DNA of 17,879 nucleotides from contig JBDSLU010000206.1 of assembly GCA_039916225.1 (NCBI GenBank), forward strand, positions 1 to 17,879. The letters run 5' to 3'. Under the pieces are notes generated by a model. It searched no databases. It was not told the DNA's origin and worked only from the letters and a program-made list of their open reading frames with translations. The position numbers and the translations under genes were made by a program. Numbering within the stretch: position 1 is the first letter of the stretch; every line of letters begins with the position of its first letter. Shown here piece after piece: positions 6,862 to 14,656 of the stretch. Source of the stretch: JBDSLU01 sp039916225 (GTDB lineage: Bacteria > Acidobacteriota > Vicinamibacteria > Vicinamibacterales > Vicinamibacteraceae).

Positions 6862-8334
6862 ATGCTGCTCGGCGACATCTTCGACCTGTCCCTCCGCGGA
6901 CGCGCCCGGGCTGTCGGCCTGGTCTGGCACTGTCCCGAGGGGGTGCGGGAGCTGACGTTCGGCGAGCTTGCGGCCCGTGCCGCACGGGTTGCCGCCGCCC
7001 TGCGCCAGCGGGGGCTCGAACCGGGTGATCGGGTCGCGGTCTACCTGGCCAATCGCCTCGAGTTCATCGACCTCTTCCTCGCCTGCGTGCAGTCCGGCCT
7101 GGTGCTGGTCCCGATCAACGTCCTGTATCGGGAGCGCGAGATCGCCCACATCGTCGCGGACGCCCAGCCGAGGCTGGTCGTCACCACCGAGGCGCAGCGC
7201 GGGCTATTCCCGTCGGACACTCCAGTGGTCGACGTCGACGAACTGACGCGCGAGGCGGAGGGGACGACGGGCGGCGTGCCCCGTCCCGCCATCGATGGCG
7301 ACGCGCCGGCGGCCATCGTCTACACGTCGGGCACCACCGGCCGCTCCAAGGGTGCGGTGCTCACCCACAACAACTTCGCGGCCAACGCCGCCGCGCTTGT
7401 CACGTGCTGGCGCATCACCAGCGCCGACCGCTACCTGGCGGTGCTGCCGCTCTTCCACGTCCACGGCCTGGGCAACGGCTTGTGCGCGTGGCTGGCCTCC
7501 GGCTGCCTCATGCGCCTGGTCGAGCGGTTCGAGGCGGCGAAGGCGCTCGAGTGGTTCCACGACTTCGAGCCGACACTCTTCTTCGGCGTGCCGACGGTCT
7601 ATGTCCGCCTGCTGGAGCTGCCGGCCGACGACGCGCGAGGCATCGGGGCGCGGACGCGGCTGTTCGTGTCCGGCTCGGCGCCTCTGTCCCCGCAGGTCTT
7701 CGAGCAGTTCCGCGAGCGGTTCGGCCACACCATCCTCGAGCGCTACGGGATGAGCGAGACGCTCATGCTCGCTTCAAACCTCCTCGAGGGCGAGCGGCGC
7801 GCCGGCACGGTCGGCTACCCGCTGCCGGGGGTCTCGGTGTCGGTGCGTGACCGGCAGGGGCAACCGGTGGCCACGAACGAACCCGGCGAGGTGTGGGTGA
7901 AGGGGCCGACCGTCTGCCCCGGCTACTGGGCCAACCCCGAGGCCACGGCGCGCGCCTTCACCGACGGCTGGTTCAAGACCGGCGACCTGGGCGAGCTGGA
8001 CCCCGCCGGCTGCCTGACGCTGCGCGGCCGCGCCACCGAGCTGATCATCTCCGGCGGCTTCAACATCTATCCGCGCGAGATCGAGGAGCTGCTGCTCGAG
8101 CAGCCCGGCGTCCGCGAGGCGGCGGTGGTCGGGACACCCGATGCGCGACGCGGCGAGGTGCCGGTGGCCTTCGTCGTCACCGAGCCCGACGTCGATCTCG
8201 ACGCCCTGCGCGAGCGCTGCGCGGCGAGCCTGGCGTCCTTCAAGACGCCGCGGGCGGTCCACCGCGTCGACGCGCTGCCCCGGAACGCGATGGGCAAGCT
8301 GCAGAAGCACCTGCTCGTGAAGCCGCCAGCGTGA
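6862..8334 (+). CDS. matB: Malonyl-CoA synthetase-like AMP-forming acyl-CoA ligase
   Basis: The 490-residue enzyme belongs to the ANL superfamily and would activate a carboxylic acid with ATP and CoA in the cytoplasm. The motifs are complete: P-loop VYTSGTTGRSKG at 153-164, A5-like ERYGMSETLM at 293-302, GWFKTGDLGELDPAG at 369-383, hinge GRATELIISGGFNIYPREIE at 389-408, and the A10 lysine in PRNAMGKLQK (K479). The stretches LERYGMSET...SNLLEGERRAGTVGYPLPGV and GGFNIYPREIE resemble MatB/ACSF3 malonyl-CoA synthetases more than long-chain ligases. The downstream MatC-type carrier strongly supports malonate or a related dicarboxylate as substrate. The closing codons are duplicated 687 bp downstream; the protein itself is not truncated. 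Confidence 0.82.
   Translation: MLLGDIFDLSLRGRARAVGLVWHCPEGVRELTFGELAARAARVAAALRQRGLEPGDRVAVYLANRLEFIDLFLACVQSGLVLVPINVLYREREIAHIVADAQPRLVVTTEAQRGLFPSDTPVVDVDELTREAEGTTGGVPRPAIDGDAPAAIVYTSGTTGRSKGAVLTHNNFAANAAALVTCWRITSADRYLAVLPLFHVHGLGNGLCAWLASGCLMRLVERFEAAKALEWFHDFEPTLFFGVPTVYVRLLELPADDARGIGARTRLFVSGSAPLSPQVFEQFRERFGHTILERYGMSETLMLASNLLEGERRAGTVGYPLPGVSVSVRDRQGQPVATNEPGEVWVKGPTVCPGYWANPEATARAFTDGWFKTGDLGELDPAGCLTLRGRATELIISGGFNIYPREIEELLLEQPGVREAAVVGTPDARRGEVPVAFVVTEPDVDLDALRERCAASLASFKTPRAVHRVDALPRNAMGKLQKHLLVKPPA
8300..8334 (+). repeat. Direct repeat copy 1: 3' end of the matB-like gene
   Basis: This 35-bp segment begins TGCAGAAGCACCTG, ends GCGTGA, and encodes the last 11 residues and stop of the ligase. 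It recurs at 8987-9021 with a single difference (A at 8328, G at 9015). That difference is at a third codon position and is synonymous (CCA/CCG). Confidence 0.95.
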
Positions 8335-8340
8335 CTGGAC

Positions 8341-8856
8341 TCAAACGTCGACAGACCACACCTGAATGCCGTCGCGCTCCAACTTGGGAAGGCGCTTGAC
8401 GCCTGGAAACCTCGGCGACGAGAAGAACACGTAACGGTAGGTCTCGGTGCGGACTGCCAGCTTGTCGAGGTCCTTTGCGAGCTTGCCGTTGTTGCTTGGA
8501 TGGACGGCGGCGAAGGTCTCAGCGCCAACAAAGCCTTTGCTAACGCTCATGATGTCTAGCGGTTGAGACGCACTGGCTCCGGGTGCCAGCGTGAACCCGC
8601 CGACGCCAGGATGGAGATCAAGAAGAAGTCGCGTAGCCTCCAGGGCTACAGCGTAGGTCCATGTTTGGTTGACCTGCTCGATTATGTTGAGGGCGCAGCC
8701 GCCGACCGGATGACAGCCGACCTCTTCGAACTTCATCCGGCGCAGGAGTTCGAGTGGATCCCCAGCTTGCGCCGCGAGCCACGCTTGGGTCTTCTCGGCT
8801 GCCTGGCGAATGCCAGCCCGATGACCTTCGATATCTCGTGCGGTCAGAATCACCAC
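8341..8856 (-). CDS. Uncharacterised 171-aa protein in the insert, possible degenerate PD-(D/E)XK fold
   Basis: I do not recognise a named family. The GTG start at 8856 is preceded by GAGG, with an in-frame stop just before it, so the start is well bounded. The apparent order is a helix carrying E60 (ALNIIEQVNQTWTYAVALEA), a strand with D101 (PLDIMSV), a strand with E113 (FVGAETFAAV), a helix (NNGKLAKDLDKLA, 122-134), and a strand (RYVFFSSP, 141-148). That order is like a restriction-endonuclease fold with the motif lysine replaced by F115. No membrane or signal segment is present. Base composition is lower in GC than its neighbours, and it is convergent to the ligase with only 6 nt between stops. 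A nuclease-like role is an inference from layout only; catalysis is doubtful if the lysine is truly absent. Confidence 0.6.
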   Translation of the reverse strand: MVILTARDIEGHRAGIRQAAEKTQAWLAAQAGDPLELLRRMKFEEVGCHPVGGCALNIIEQVNQTWTYAVALEATRLLLDLHPGVGGFTLAPGASASQPLDIMSVSKGFVGAETFAAVHPSNNGKLAKDLDKLAVRTETYRYVFFSSPRFPGVKRLPKLERDGIQVWSVDV

Positions 8857-8986
8857 GCCAACAGCACCTCAACGAGTTGGAACTCCTCAGGTTAGTCTAC
8901 CCTCACCGATCATGTGGCTTTTACGCGACGGAGTCGGTCTCGGGAGTTGCCGTTTCATGCGGCGAATCGTGAAGCGATAGACATCT

Positions 8987-9021
8987 TGCAGAAGCACCTG
9001 CTCGTGAAGCCGCCGGCGTGA
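8987..9021 (+). repeat. Direct repeat copy 2, fused to the MatC-type start
   Basis: This is the second copy of the 35-bp matB 3' end. Its closing GTGA contains the GTG start codon of the carrier gene (9018-9020). It has no intact ligase frame upstream. Confidence 0.95.
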
Positions 9022-10265
9022 ACCCCGCCATCCTGTCGCTCATCGCACTGCTGATCGCCATCGCCCTGTCGATGGCGACCAAGCTGAATGTCGGCGTGGC
9101 GGCGATGGCCTTCGCCTGGCTGATCGGCACCTACGCGGCGGGCTGGAAGGCCGAGCAGGTGGCGGCCGGGTTCCCGTCGTCGCTCTTCCTCACCCTCACC
9201 GGCGTCACGCTGCTGTTCGCGCTCGCCGAGACCAACGGCACCCTCGACCGCCTGGCGCACCGCGCGGTGGGGCTCGCCCGCGGACAGGCTCGCCTGCTGC
9301 CGCTGCTGCTGTTCGCGATCGCCTTCGCGCTGTCGTCGGTCGGACCGGGCGCGGTGATCGCGGTCGCGCTCCTGATCCCGATGGCGATGCCGGTATCGAC
9401 GCGTGCCGGCGTGCCGCGTTTCCTGACCGCGCTGGCGGTGGCGAACGGCGCCAACGCCGGCAACCTCTCGCCGATCAGCGCCATCGGCATCATCGCCAAC
9501 ACCAAGATGGCTGCGGCCGGCATCGGCGGTCACGAAGCCAAGGTGTGGATCGCCAACTTCGTCGCGCACCTGCTGGTGATGGCGGCGGCCTACGTGATCC
9601 TCGGTGGCTGGCGCCTGCCCAACGTGCCGCCCGGATCGGAGGCCGATGTCGCGCCGCGGTTCGAATCGCGCCACTGGCTGACGATCGCGGTGATCGGCGC
9701 GTGGATCGCCGGCGTCATCGCTCTGCAGTTGAACGTCGGTCTGGCCGCCTTCCTGGCGGCGTCGATCGTCGTGCTGATGGCGATCGCCGACGAGACCGCC
9801 GCGATGAAGCGCGTGCCGTGGGGCGTGATCGTGATGGTCTGCGGCGTCACCGTGCTGATCGCGGTGCTCGAAAAGACCGGCGGCATGGAGCTCTTCACCG
9901 CGCTGCTGGCGCGCCTGGCCTCGCCGGCCACGCTGAACGGCACCATCGCGTTCGTGACCGGGTTGATCTCGAGCTGGAGCAGCACGTCCGGCGTCGTGCT
10001 CCCGACCTTCCTGCCGACGGTGCCTGGCCTGATCGCGAAAGTCGGCGGCGGCGATCCACTCGCCGTGGCACTCTCGATCAACGTGGGCTCGGCGATGGTC
10101 GACGTCTCGCCGCTGTCCACGCTCGGCGCGCTGTGCGTGGCGACGGTGGCCGACCCGGTCGAAGCGCGCACGCTCTTCCGGCAGCTGCTGCTGTGGGGGC
10201 TCTCGATGACCGTGGTCGGAGCGATCTTGTGTCAGCTGCTGGCCGGAGCGATGGCCAGGGCCTAG
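9018..10265 (+). CDS. matC: MatC-type dicarboxylate carrier (ion transporter superfamily)
   Basis: The 415-residue protein is almost wholly hydrophobic, with roughly 11-12 membrane helices. Its start, SLIALLIAIALSMATKLNVG followed by VAAMAFAWLIGTY, matches the MatC N-terminal domain of malonate/dicarboxylate carriers. The halves contain re-entrant-loop-like patterns seen in the IT superfamily: SSVGPGAVIAVALLIPMAMP and ANGANAGNLSPISAIGIIAN in the first half, SSWSSTSGVVLPTFLPTVPG and SAMVDVSPLSTLGALC in the second. GTG 9018 is chosen because translation begins directly in the first membrane helix and because it forms the ancestral GTGA overlap with matB. Import of malonate for the adjacent ligase is the likely role. 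The insert now separates it from the ligase, so it may depend on readthrough or a new promoter. Confidence 0.83.
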   Translation: MNPAILSLIALLIAIALSMATKLNVGVAAMAFAWLIGTYAAGWKAEQVAAGFPSSLFLTLTGVTLLFALAETNGTLDRLAHRAVGLARGQARLLPLLLFAIAFALSSVGPGAVIAVALLIPMAMPVSTRAGVPRFLTALAVANGANAGNLSPISAIGIIANTKMAAAGIGGHEAKVWIANFVAHLLVMAAAYVILGGWRLPNVPPGSEADVAPRFESRHWLTIAVIGAWIAGVIALQLNVGLAAFLAASIVVLMAIADETAAMKRVPWGVIVMVCGVTVLIAVLEKTGGMELFTALLARLASPATLNGTIAFVTGLISSWSSTSGVVLPTFLPTVPGLIAKVGGGDPLAVALSINVGSAMVDVSPLSTLGALCVATVADPVEARTLFRQLLLWGLSMTVVGAILCQLLAGAMARA

Positions 10266-10271
10266 GTCGCG

Positions 10272-10763
10272 ATGACTGCCGGACCGACGACGCCGACGGC
10301 TCGCGTCTCGATGCTGTTGGGCCTGCTGCTGGCCGTCGCGGCGGTGGCGATGCTCGAGCAATCTGCGCGCTGGGTGCTGACCTCGCTGACGCACAGCAAC
10401 TTCATCAAGACGGAGTTCGAGGTCGACAACCTGCGTGATGAGGGCGGCGAGGGCGGCTTCTCGGTCCATGGTCGCATCGTCCCGAGCGGGGAGCAGGTCT
10501 ACACCGACGAGACCCATGTGGTGCCGTTGGCTCGCCTTCGCGAGCTTCAGGCGGCCGGCAAGATTCCCGGCGCACGCGAGCCCGTCTACTACCTGCCCGC
10601 GGACGCCCCGTTGGCCTTCCTGCATCCGACGATCCGCTTCCGCCTGCAGGCGCCGGGAGAATACGAGACCGATGCGTTCGGCTGGAGCGCGCAGAAGCAA
10701 CGGGGCTGCGACTCGGCCGTGAATCATTCCTCATGGTCCGGGCTCCGCGGACCGATTGCATAG
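10272..10763 (+). CDS. Hypothetical protein with one N-terminal membrane helix
   Basis: The 163-residue protein starts 6 nt after the carrier stop, so it may belong to the same transcript. Residues 11-29 (RVSMLLGLLLAVAAVAMLE) form one membrane helix. The rest is soluble, with IVPSGEQVYTDETHVVPLAR, LRELQAAGKIPGAREPVYYL and PADAPLAFLHP, loosely reminiscent of DUF3592-type proteins. Such proteins often have a second C-terminal membrane helix, which is missing here. Instead the protein ends in a polar, atypical tail (QKQRGCDSAVNHSSWSGLRG), suggesting truncation or replacement of the 3' end. No function is assigned. Confidence 0.55.
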   Translation: MTAGPTTPTARVSMLLGLLLAVAAVAMLEQSARWVLTSLTHSNFIKTEFEVDNLRDEGGEGGFSVHGRIVPSGEQVYTDETHVVPLARLRELQAAGKIPGAREPVYYLPADAPLAFLHPTIRFRLQAPGEYETDAFGWSAQKQRGCDSAVNHSSWSGLRGPIA

Positions 10764-10843
10764 GGCTACACATCCCTTCAAGACCCAAGTGAACGGTACG
10801 AGTGCCGGTTCCCAGGGCCCACGCCTTCCCGGGAGTCAGCCGT

Positions 10844-13800
10844 ATGACGTTCACGATCCCGCGCTATCCCTTCGTGTCGGCTCTTGCCTTTGGCGCGGCC
10901 ATCGCCATAGCGCCACTGTCGGCCATCGCGCAGGTCGTCTCTTACGCTTACATTCCGAACACCGGAAGCGGCACCGTCAGCGTCATCGATACCCGCACCC
11001 GCGTCGTCGTCCGCACCATCGCGGTCAACGGGCCGAATGACGTCATCGCCTCCCCTGATGGCGCGCGCGTCTACCTCAGCGGCGGCTCCAATTCCGTCAC
11101 GCCGATCGACCAGGTAACGGGCACGGTCGGGACGCCCATCCCTGTCGGCCAGGCGCCGGGGGCGCTGGCTGTGCTGCCGAACGGTCGGAAGCTGTACGTC
11201 CCGAACCAATTCGGTTCGGACGTCAGCGTCATCGACACGGCGACTGATACCGTCATCGCGACCATCGCCGTTGGCGACGCTCCACTCATCGTCGCCGTCA
11301 GCCCTGATGGACAGCGCGCCTACGTCGTCAACAGCAACAGCAACTCGATCAGCGTGATCGACACGGCCACGGACACGGTGGTTGGCCCACCGCTCGGCCC
11401 GTTCACGGCTCCTACGGGCGCGGCCGTGTCGGCCGACAATCAGTTTCTCTACGTCCCCGATCTCCTCGCGAACACCGTGAGGGTCGTGGACGCCGCGCTG
11501 GGCACCATCGTCGCGACCATTCCAGTCGGAGGTGGCCCCGTTGGCGGGAGCCTCTCGCCGGGCGGCACGTCGTTTGTGGTGGGGAACACGAGCGGCAACG
11601 ACGTGAGCGTGATCGACACGGCGACCAATACGGTCACTGCCACCCTCACCGTCGGCAGCAGTCCGTACGGCGCGGTTTACACGCCGGACGGCACGGCCAT
11701 CTACACCGCGAACTACTACAACAACACGGTCACCGTGTTCGACGCCGCCACCGGCACGCTGGCGGCGACGATTCCGGTCGGCAGCGGTCCGTATTCGCTG
11801 ACGTCGTTCATGACACCGCCCATCGTGACGGGGGACTGCGGCGGCTGCGGTCCGCTGACGATCGCTGGCGACGGTGATCTGACCGCACTCGGCGTTCGCT
11901 CGTACGTCAACTTCAACGGCGGTGTGCTGTCGCTGACGGCGCCATGGACGACCAATCGCAACCTGTCGATGCTCGTCGGATGGGGGGAGATCGACACGCA
12001 GGGCTTCGCGGCGGCGGTGTCGGGCGACGTCGTCAACACCGGCGCCCTGGTGAAGAGCGGCACCGGTACGCTGACCCTCTCGGGCACCGCCACGCACCTG
12101 TACAGCGTCGTGCAGGAGGGCATGCTGATCGTGGACGGCAGCCACGCTCCGCTCGTTGCCCTCCAAGGCGGCGCGCTGGGCGGCAACGGCGCGGTCGGTG
12201 AGGTGGCCGTTACCGACGGCGCGATCTCGCCGGGGACGAACGGGCCCGGCATCCTGACCGCGGCGAGCGTCAGCCTGGAGCCCGCAACGTCCTTGATCGT
12301 GCAGCTCAATGGACCAACGCCCGGCACCGGCTATGACCGGCTGGTGGTGACGGGCACGGCGAACATCGCCGGCGCGGTGCTGTCGGTCCAGCTCGGTTAC
12401 GCGCCAGCGCCAGGCGGGATCTTCACGATCCTGACGCACGCCACGGGCACGTTCGCCGGGCTGCCCGAAGGTGCGTCCATCACGGTCGGCAGCACGCCCT
12501 TCCGCATCACCTACCTGGCCGGCGGCGGCTCCGACGTCGCGCTGATGGTGAACGCGCCGCCGACGTTCAGCGCGCCCGCCGACCAGACCATCGTCAACGG
12601 CAGCGCGCCGGTGCCCATCGTCTTCCTGGTGGCCGACGACCTCACCGCCACGGGCCTGCTCCTGGTGACCGCCACCTCGTCGAACGGGGCCCTGCTGCCG
12701 ACGGCCAACATCGCCCTCGCCAACTTCGGCGGGGCACGAACGCTCACGCCCTCGCCGGTTCCTGGCGCGTCCGGCAGCACGGTCATCACCATTGCGGTGT
12801 CGGACGGCTTCCACCTCACGCAGCACAGCTTCACGTTCACGGTGGGGCCGGTCCCGGCGTCGATGTCCTACCTCGCCGAGGGCGCCACCGGTGCGTTCTT
12901 CAGCACCGACCTGCTGCTCGCCAACCCGAACGGCGCCCCGGCCCCGGTCGTGGTCACCTTCTTCAAGGACAACGGCACCACGGTGGTCGAGAACCTGACG
13001 CTGCCGGCGATGGCGCGGCGAACGCTGCGCGTCAACGACATCGTCGGTCTCGAAGCGGCGACCTTCGCGACTCGAGTGTCTTCGACCAGCGGAGCCCCGA
13101 TCGTCGTCGAGCGCACCATGTGGTGGGACGCGACCGGCTACGGCGCCCACACCGAGAAGGCGAGTGCCGCGCCGGCGCCCGACTGGTACTTTGCCGAGGG
13201 GTCGCAGGGCTTCTTCCACACCTACTTCCTGCTGCTGAACCCTAACGTCGCGGCGAACGTCGCCCACGTCACCTACTTCGTCGAAGGCGGCTCGGCGGTG
13301 ACCCGCGACTACCCGCTCGCAGGTTCGTCACGCCTGACCATCGATGCCGGCACCGACGTGGCGCTCGCCAACCGCTCGTTCGGCGCGCGCGTCCACTTCG
13401 ACCTGCCCGGCCTGGCGGAGCGGGCGATGTACTTCGGGACGTCGCCGGCCTTCGGCGGCGGCGCGGCGTCCGCCGGCGTCACCGCACCGGGCACGACGTG
13501 GCTGCTCGCCGAGGGCGCGACCGGCTCGTTCTTCAACACCTTCGTGTTGATCGCCAATCCGGGAATCGCGACCGCGAACCTCACCGTGACCTACCTCCAG
13601 ACCAGCGGCGCGCCGATCGTCAAGACGCACGCGATTGGGGCTGGGCAGCGCCTGACGATCGACGTCGCCCTTCAGGATCCCGACCTGGCGAGCGCTGCGG
13701 TTTCCATCCAGGTGGACGCCGATCAGCCGGTGGTCGTCGAACGATCGCAGTACTGGCCGAGCGCCGCCTGGCAGGAGTCGCACAACAGCGCCGCCGAGAC

Positions 13801-14149
13801 GTCGGCCGGTGTGCGCTGGGGCCTGGCCGAAGGTCGGGTCGGGGGCGCCAACAACGCCCAGACCTACATCCTGATCGCCAATCCCGGCGCGCTGGCGGCG
13901 ACGGTCACGGCGACGTTCCTGCGCGAAACCGGCACCCCGATCGTCAAGACGTTCACGGTGGCGGCACGGAGCCGCTTCAACATCGCGGTCGCCGGTGCGA
14001 GCAGCGCCGTCCCTGAGCTCGTCGATGAGTCGTTCGGGGCCGTCATCGCCTCGACCCAGCCGGTGCTGGTGGAGCGCTCGCTGTACACCGATGCCGGCGG
14101 GGTGGTCTGGGCGGCTGGCACCAACGCCTCGGCGACACGTTTGCCGTAA
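10844..14149 (+). CDS. Secreted multidomain protein: YVTN beta-propeller, PATR-type repeat, Ig-like domain and four C-terminal adhesion-like repeats
   Basis: From ATG 10844 the protein is 1101 residues. An earlier in-frame GTG at 10802 would add 14 residues ahead of an evident signal peptide (1-29, cleavage near AIA-Q). Residues 31-325 hold about seven YVTN-type blades with the recurring VSVIDTATDTV and PDG motifs. Residues 330-570 contain an autotransporter-associated beta-strand motif (KSGTGTLTLSG, 404-414) and the YDRLVVTGTANIAGA element (497-511). Residues 571-668 look like an Ig/cadherin-type domain, with an AVSDG motif. Residues 675-1096 are four repeats of about 105 residues, each starting LAEGATG-like and containing LLANPN and IVVERS-like segments (DUF5719-like). 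There is no autotransporter barrel and no C-terminal anchor or sorting signal that I can see. It is probably an exported surface or matrix protein; ligand and role are unknown. Confidence 0.85.
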   Translation: MTFTIPRYPFVSALAFGAAIAIAPLSAIAQVVSYAYIPNTGSGTVSVIDTRTRVVVRTIAVNGPNDVIASPDGARVYLSGGSNSVTPIDQVTGTVGTPIPVGQAPGALAVLPNGRKLYVPNQFGSDVSVIDTATDTVIATIAVGDAPLIVAVSPDGQRAYVVNSNSNSISVIDTATDTVVGPPLGPFTAPTGAAVSADNQFLYVPDLLANTVRVVDAALGTIVATIPVGGGPVGGSLSPGGTSFVVGNTSGNDVSVIDTATNTVTATLTVGSSPYGAVYTPDGTAIYTANYYNNTVTVFDAATGTLAATIPVGSGPYSLTSFMTPPIVTGDCGGCGPLTIAGDGDLTALGVRSYVNFNGGVLSLTAPWTTNRNLSMLVGWGEIDTQGFAAAVSGDVVNTGALVKSGTGTLTLSGTATHLYSVVQEGMLIVDGSHAPLVALQGGALGGNGAVGEVAVTDGAISPGTNGPGILTAASVSLEPATSLIVQLNGPTPGTGYDRLVVTGTANIAGAVLSVQLGYAPAPGGIFTILTHATGTFAGLPEGASITVGSTPFRITYLAGGGSDVALMVNAPPTFSAPADQTIVNGSAPVPIVFLVADDLTATGLLLVTATSSNGALLPTANIALANFGGARTLTPSPVPGASGSTVITIAVSDGFHLTQHSFTFTVGPVPASMSYLAEGATGAFFSTDLLLANPNGAPAPVVVTFFKDNGTTVVENLTLPAMARRTLRVNDIVGLEAATFATRVSSTSGAPIVVERTMWWDATGYGAHTEKASAAPAPDWYFAEGSQGFFHTYFLLLNPNVAANVAHVTYFVEGGSAVTRDYPLAGSSRLTIDAGTDVALANRSFGARVHFDLPGLAERAMYFGTSPAFGGGAASAGVTAPGTTWLLAEGATGSFFNTFVLIANPGIATANLTVTYLQTSGAPIVKTHAIGAGQRLTIDVALQDPDLASAAVSIQVDADQPVVVERSQYWPSAAWQESHNSAAETSAGVRWGLAEGRVGGANNAQTYILIANPGALAATVTATFLRETGTPIVKTFTVAARSRFNIAVAGASSAVPELVDESFGAVIASTQPVLVERSLYTDAGGVVWAAGTNASATRLP
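12866..14131 (+). repeat. Four tandem protein repeats of about 105 residues
   Basis: The repeat units begin at YLAEGATGAFFSTDLLLANP, YFAEGSQGFFHTYFLLLNPN, LLAEGATGSFFNTFVLIANP and GLAEGRVGGANNAQTYILIA. Each ends with a V-V-V-E-R-type segment (VERTMWW, AERAMYF, VERSQYW, VERSLYT). The third and fourth units share PIVKT. The DNA repeats are diverged, so the array is old. Confidence 0.8.
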
Positions 14150-14158
14150 TCTACGGGC

Positions 14159-14656
14159 GTGACGACCGAGGACGAAGGGGTCAAGGCCAGCGCCTACGGC
14201 TGCATCACCATCCCGTTCCTGCTGATCGCGTGCATCCCGCTGGCCTATGGGGCGCGTTCCAGCTGGAACAAGGGACAACTCGAACGGGACGGCATCGTGG
14301 TGCCAGGCCGCGTCATGGAGCTTCGCCACGTGCCCGAAAATCCGTCGATCAGTTCCTTCGAGTCCGGCTCGAGGAGCAAGCAGTCGGCGGTGGCGACGTT
14401 CACGACGCGTGCCGGCGAGACTCGCACGCTGGTGAGCAGCGTCAATCGGTCGCCGCCGCCGTGGAAGGTCGGCGAGATCGTAGAGGTCGCTTACGACCCC
14501 ACCGATCCGGCGCGCGCCGACCTGCGCAGCGAGCTCACCAACTGGCGCACGTGGTTTGCCATCTGGTGCGCGGTTGCCGCGCTTCCGGTCACCATCGCGT
14601 TCATGCCGGTGGTCATGGCCATTCGTCGTCGACGGAAGAAGCGGCTCGATGGCTGA
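14159..14656 (+). CDS. DUF3592-type membrane protein
   Basis: The 165-residue protein has two membrane helices, residues 12-30 (AYGCITIPFLLIACIPLAY) and about 133-155 (FAIWCAVAALPVTIAFMPVV), flanking a soluble beta domain. The soluble part contains GIVVPGRVMELRHV and the closing VGEIVEVAYDPTDPARADLR, the hallmark of DUF3592. The C-terminus is a basic tail (RRRRKKR), predicted cytoplasmic. The GTG start lies 9 nt after the previous stop, and TAATCT overlapping that stop sits 6 nt before the GTG, a possible weak leaderless promoter. The 3' end overlaps the ankyrin gene by 8 nt, implying translational coupling. Function unknown. Confidence 0.75.
   Translation: MTTEDEGVKASAYGCITIPFLLIACIPLAYGARSSWNKGQLERDGIVVPGRVMELRHVPENPSISSFESGSRSKQSAVATFTTRAGETRTLVSSVNRSPPPWKVGEIVEVAYDPTDPARADLRSELTNWRTWFAIWCAVAALPVTIAFMPVVMAIRRRRKKRLDG

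Larger units (their letters stand above)
8335..9021. mobile_element. Putative single-gene insert duplicating the matB 3' end
   Basis: The segment after repeat copy 1, up to and including repeat copy 2, is 687 bp and holds one minus-strand gene plus about 130 bp of upstream DNA. By hand count it is about 59% GC, while sampled flanking lines reach 70-80%. Removing 8335-9021 or 8300-8986 restores matB with its stop TGA overlapping the GTG of matC as GTGA, the usual operon junction. No terminal inverted repeats, transposase or integrase are visible inside. The boundary structure resembles integration into a gene 3' end with regeneration of that end, but the mechanism is unknown. Confidence 0.7.

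Noticed and set aside
8335..8986. Insert as an ordinary insertion sequence
   Set aside because: No transposase-like protein and no terminal inverted repeats are seen, and a 35-bp flanking repeat is far longer than usual target duplications.
8955..10727. 590-codon minus-strand frame opposite the MatC-type gene
   Set aside because: It is very rich in Arg, Gln and His without motifs; the plus strand encodes an evident polytopic membrane protein.
11000..11800. Repeated GTCATCGACACGGC-type DNA as a non-coding repeat array
   Set aside because: The periodicity is explained by the YVTN propeller blades (VSVIDTAT) in the coding frame.
10778..13267. 829-codon minus-strand frame opposite the secreted protein
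   Set aside because: It is the antisense shadow of the repeat-rich propeller gene. The composition is Arg/Asp/His/Gly-rich with no domain, and the plus strand has a signal peptide and recognised repeats.
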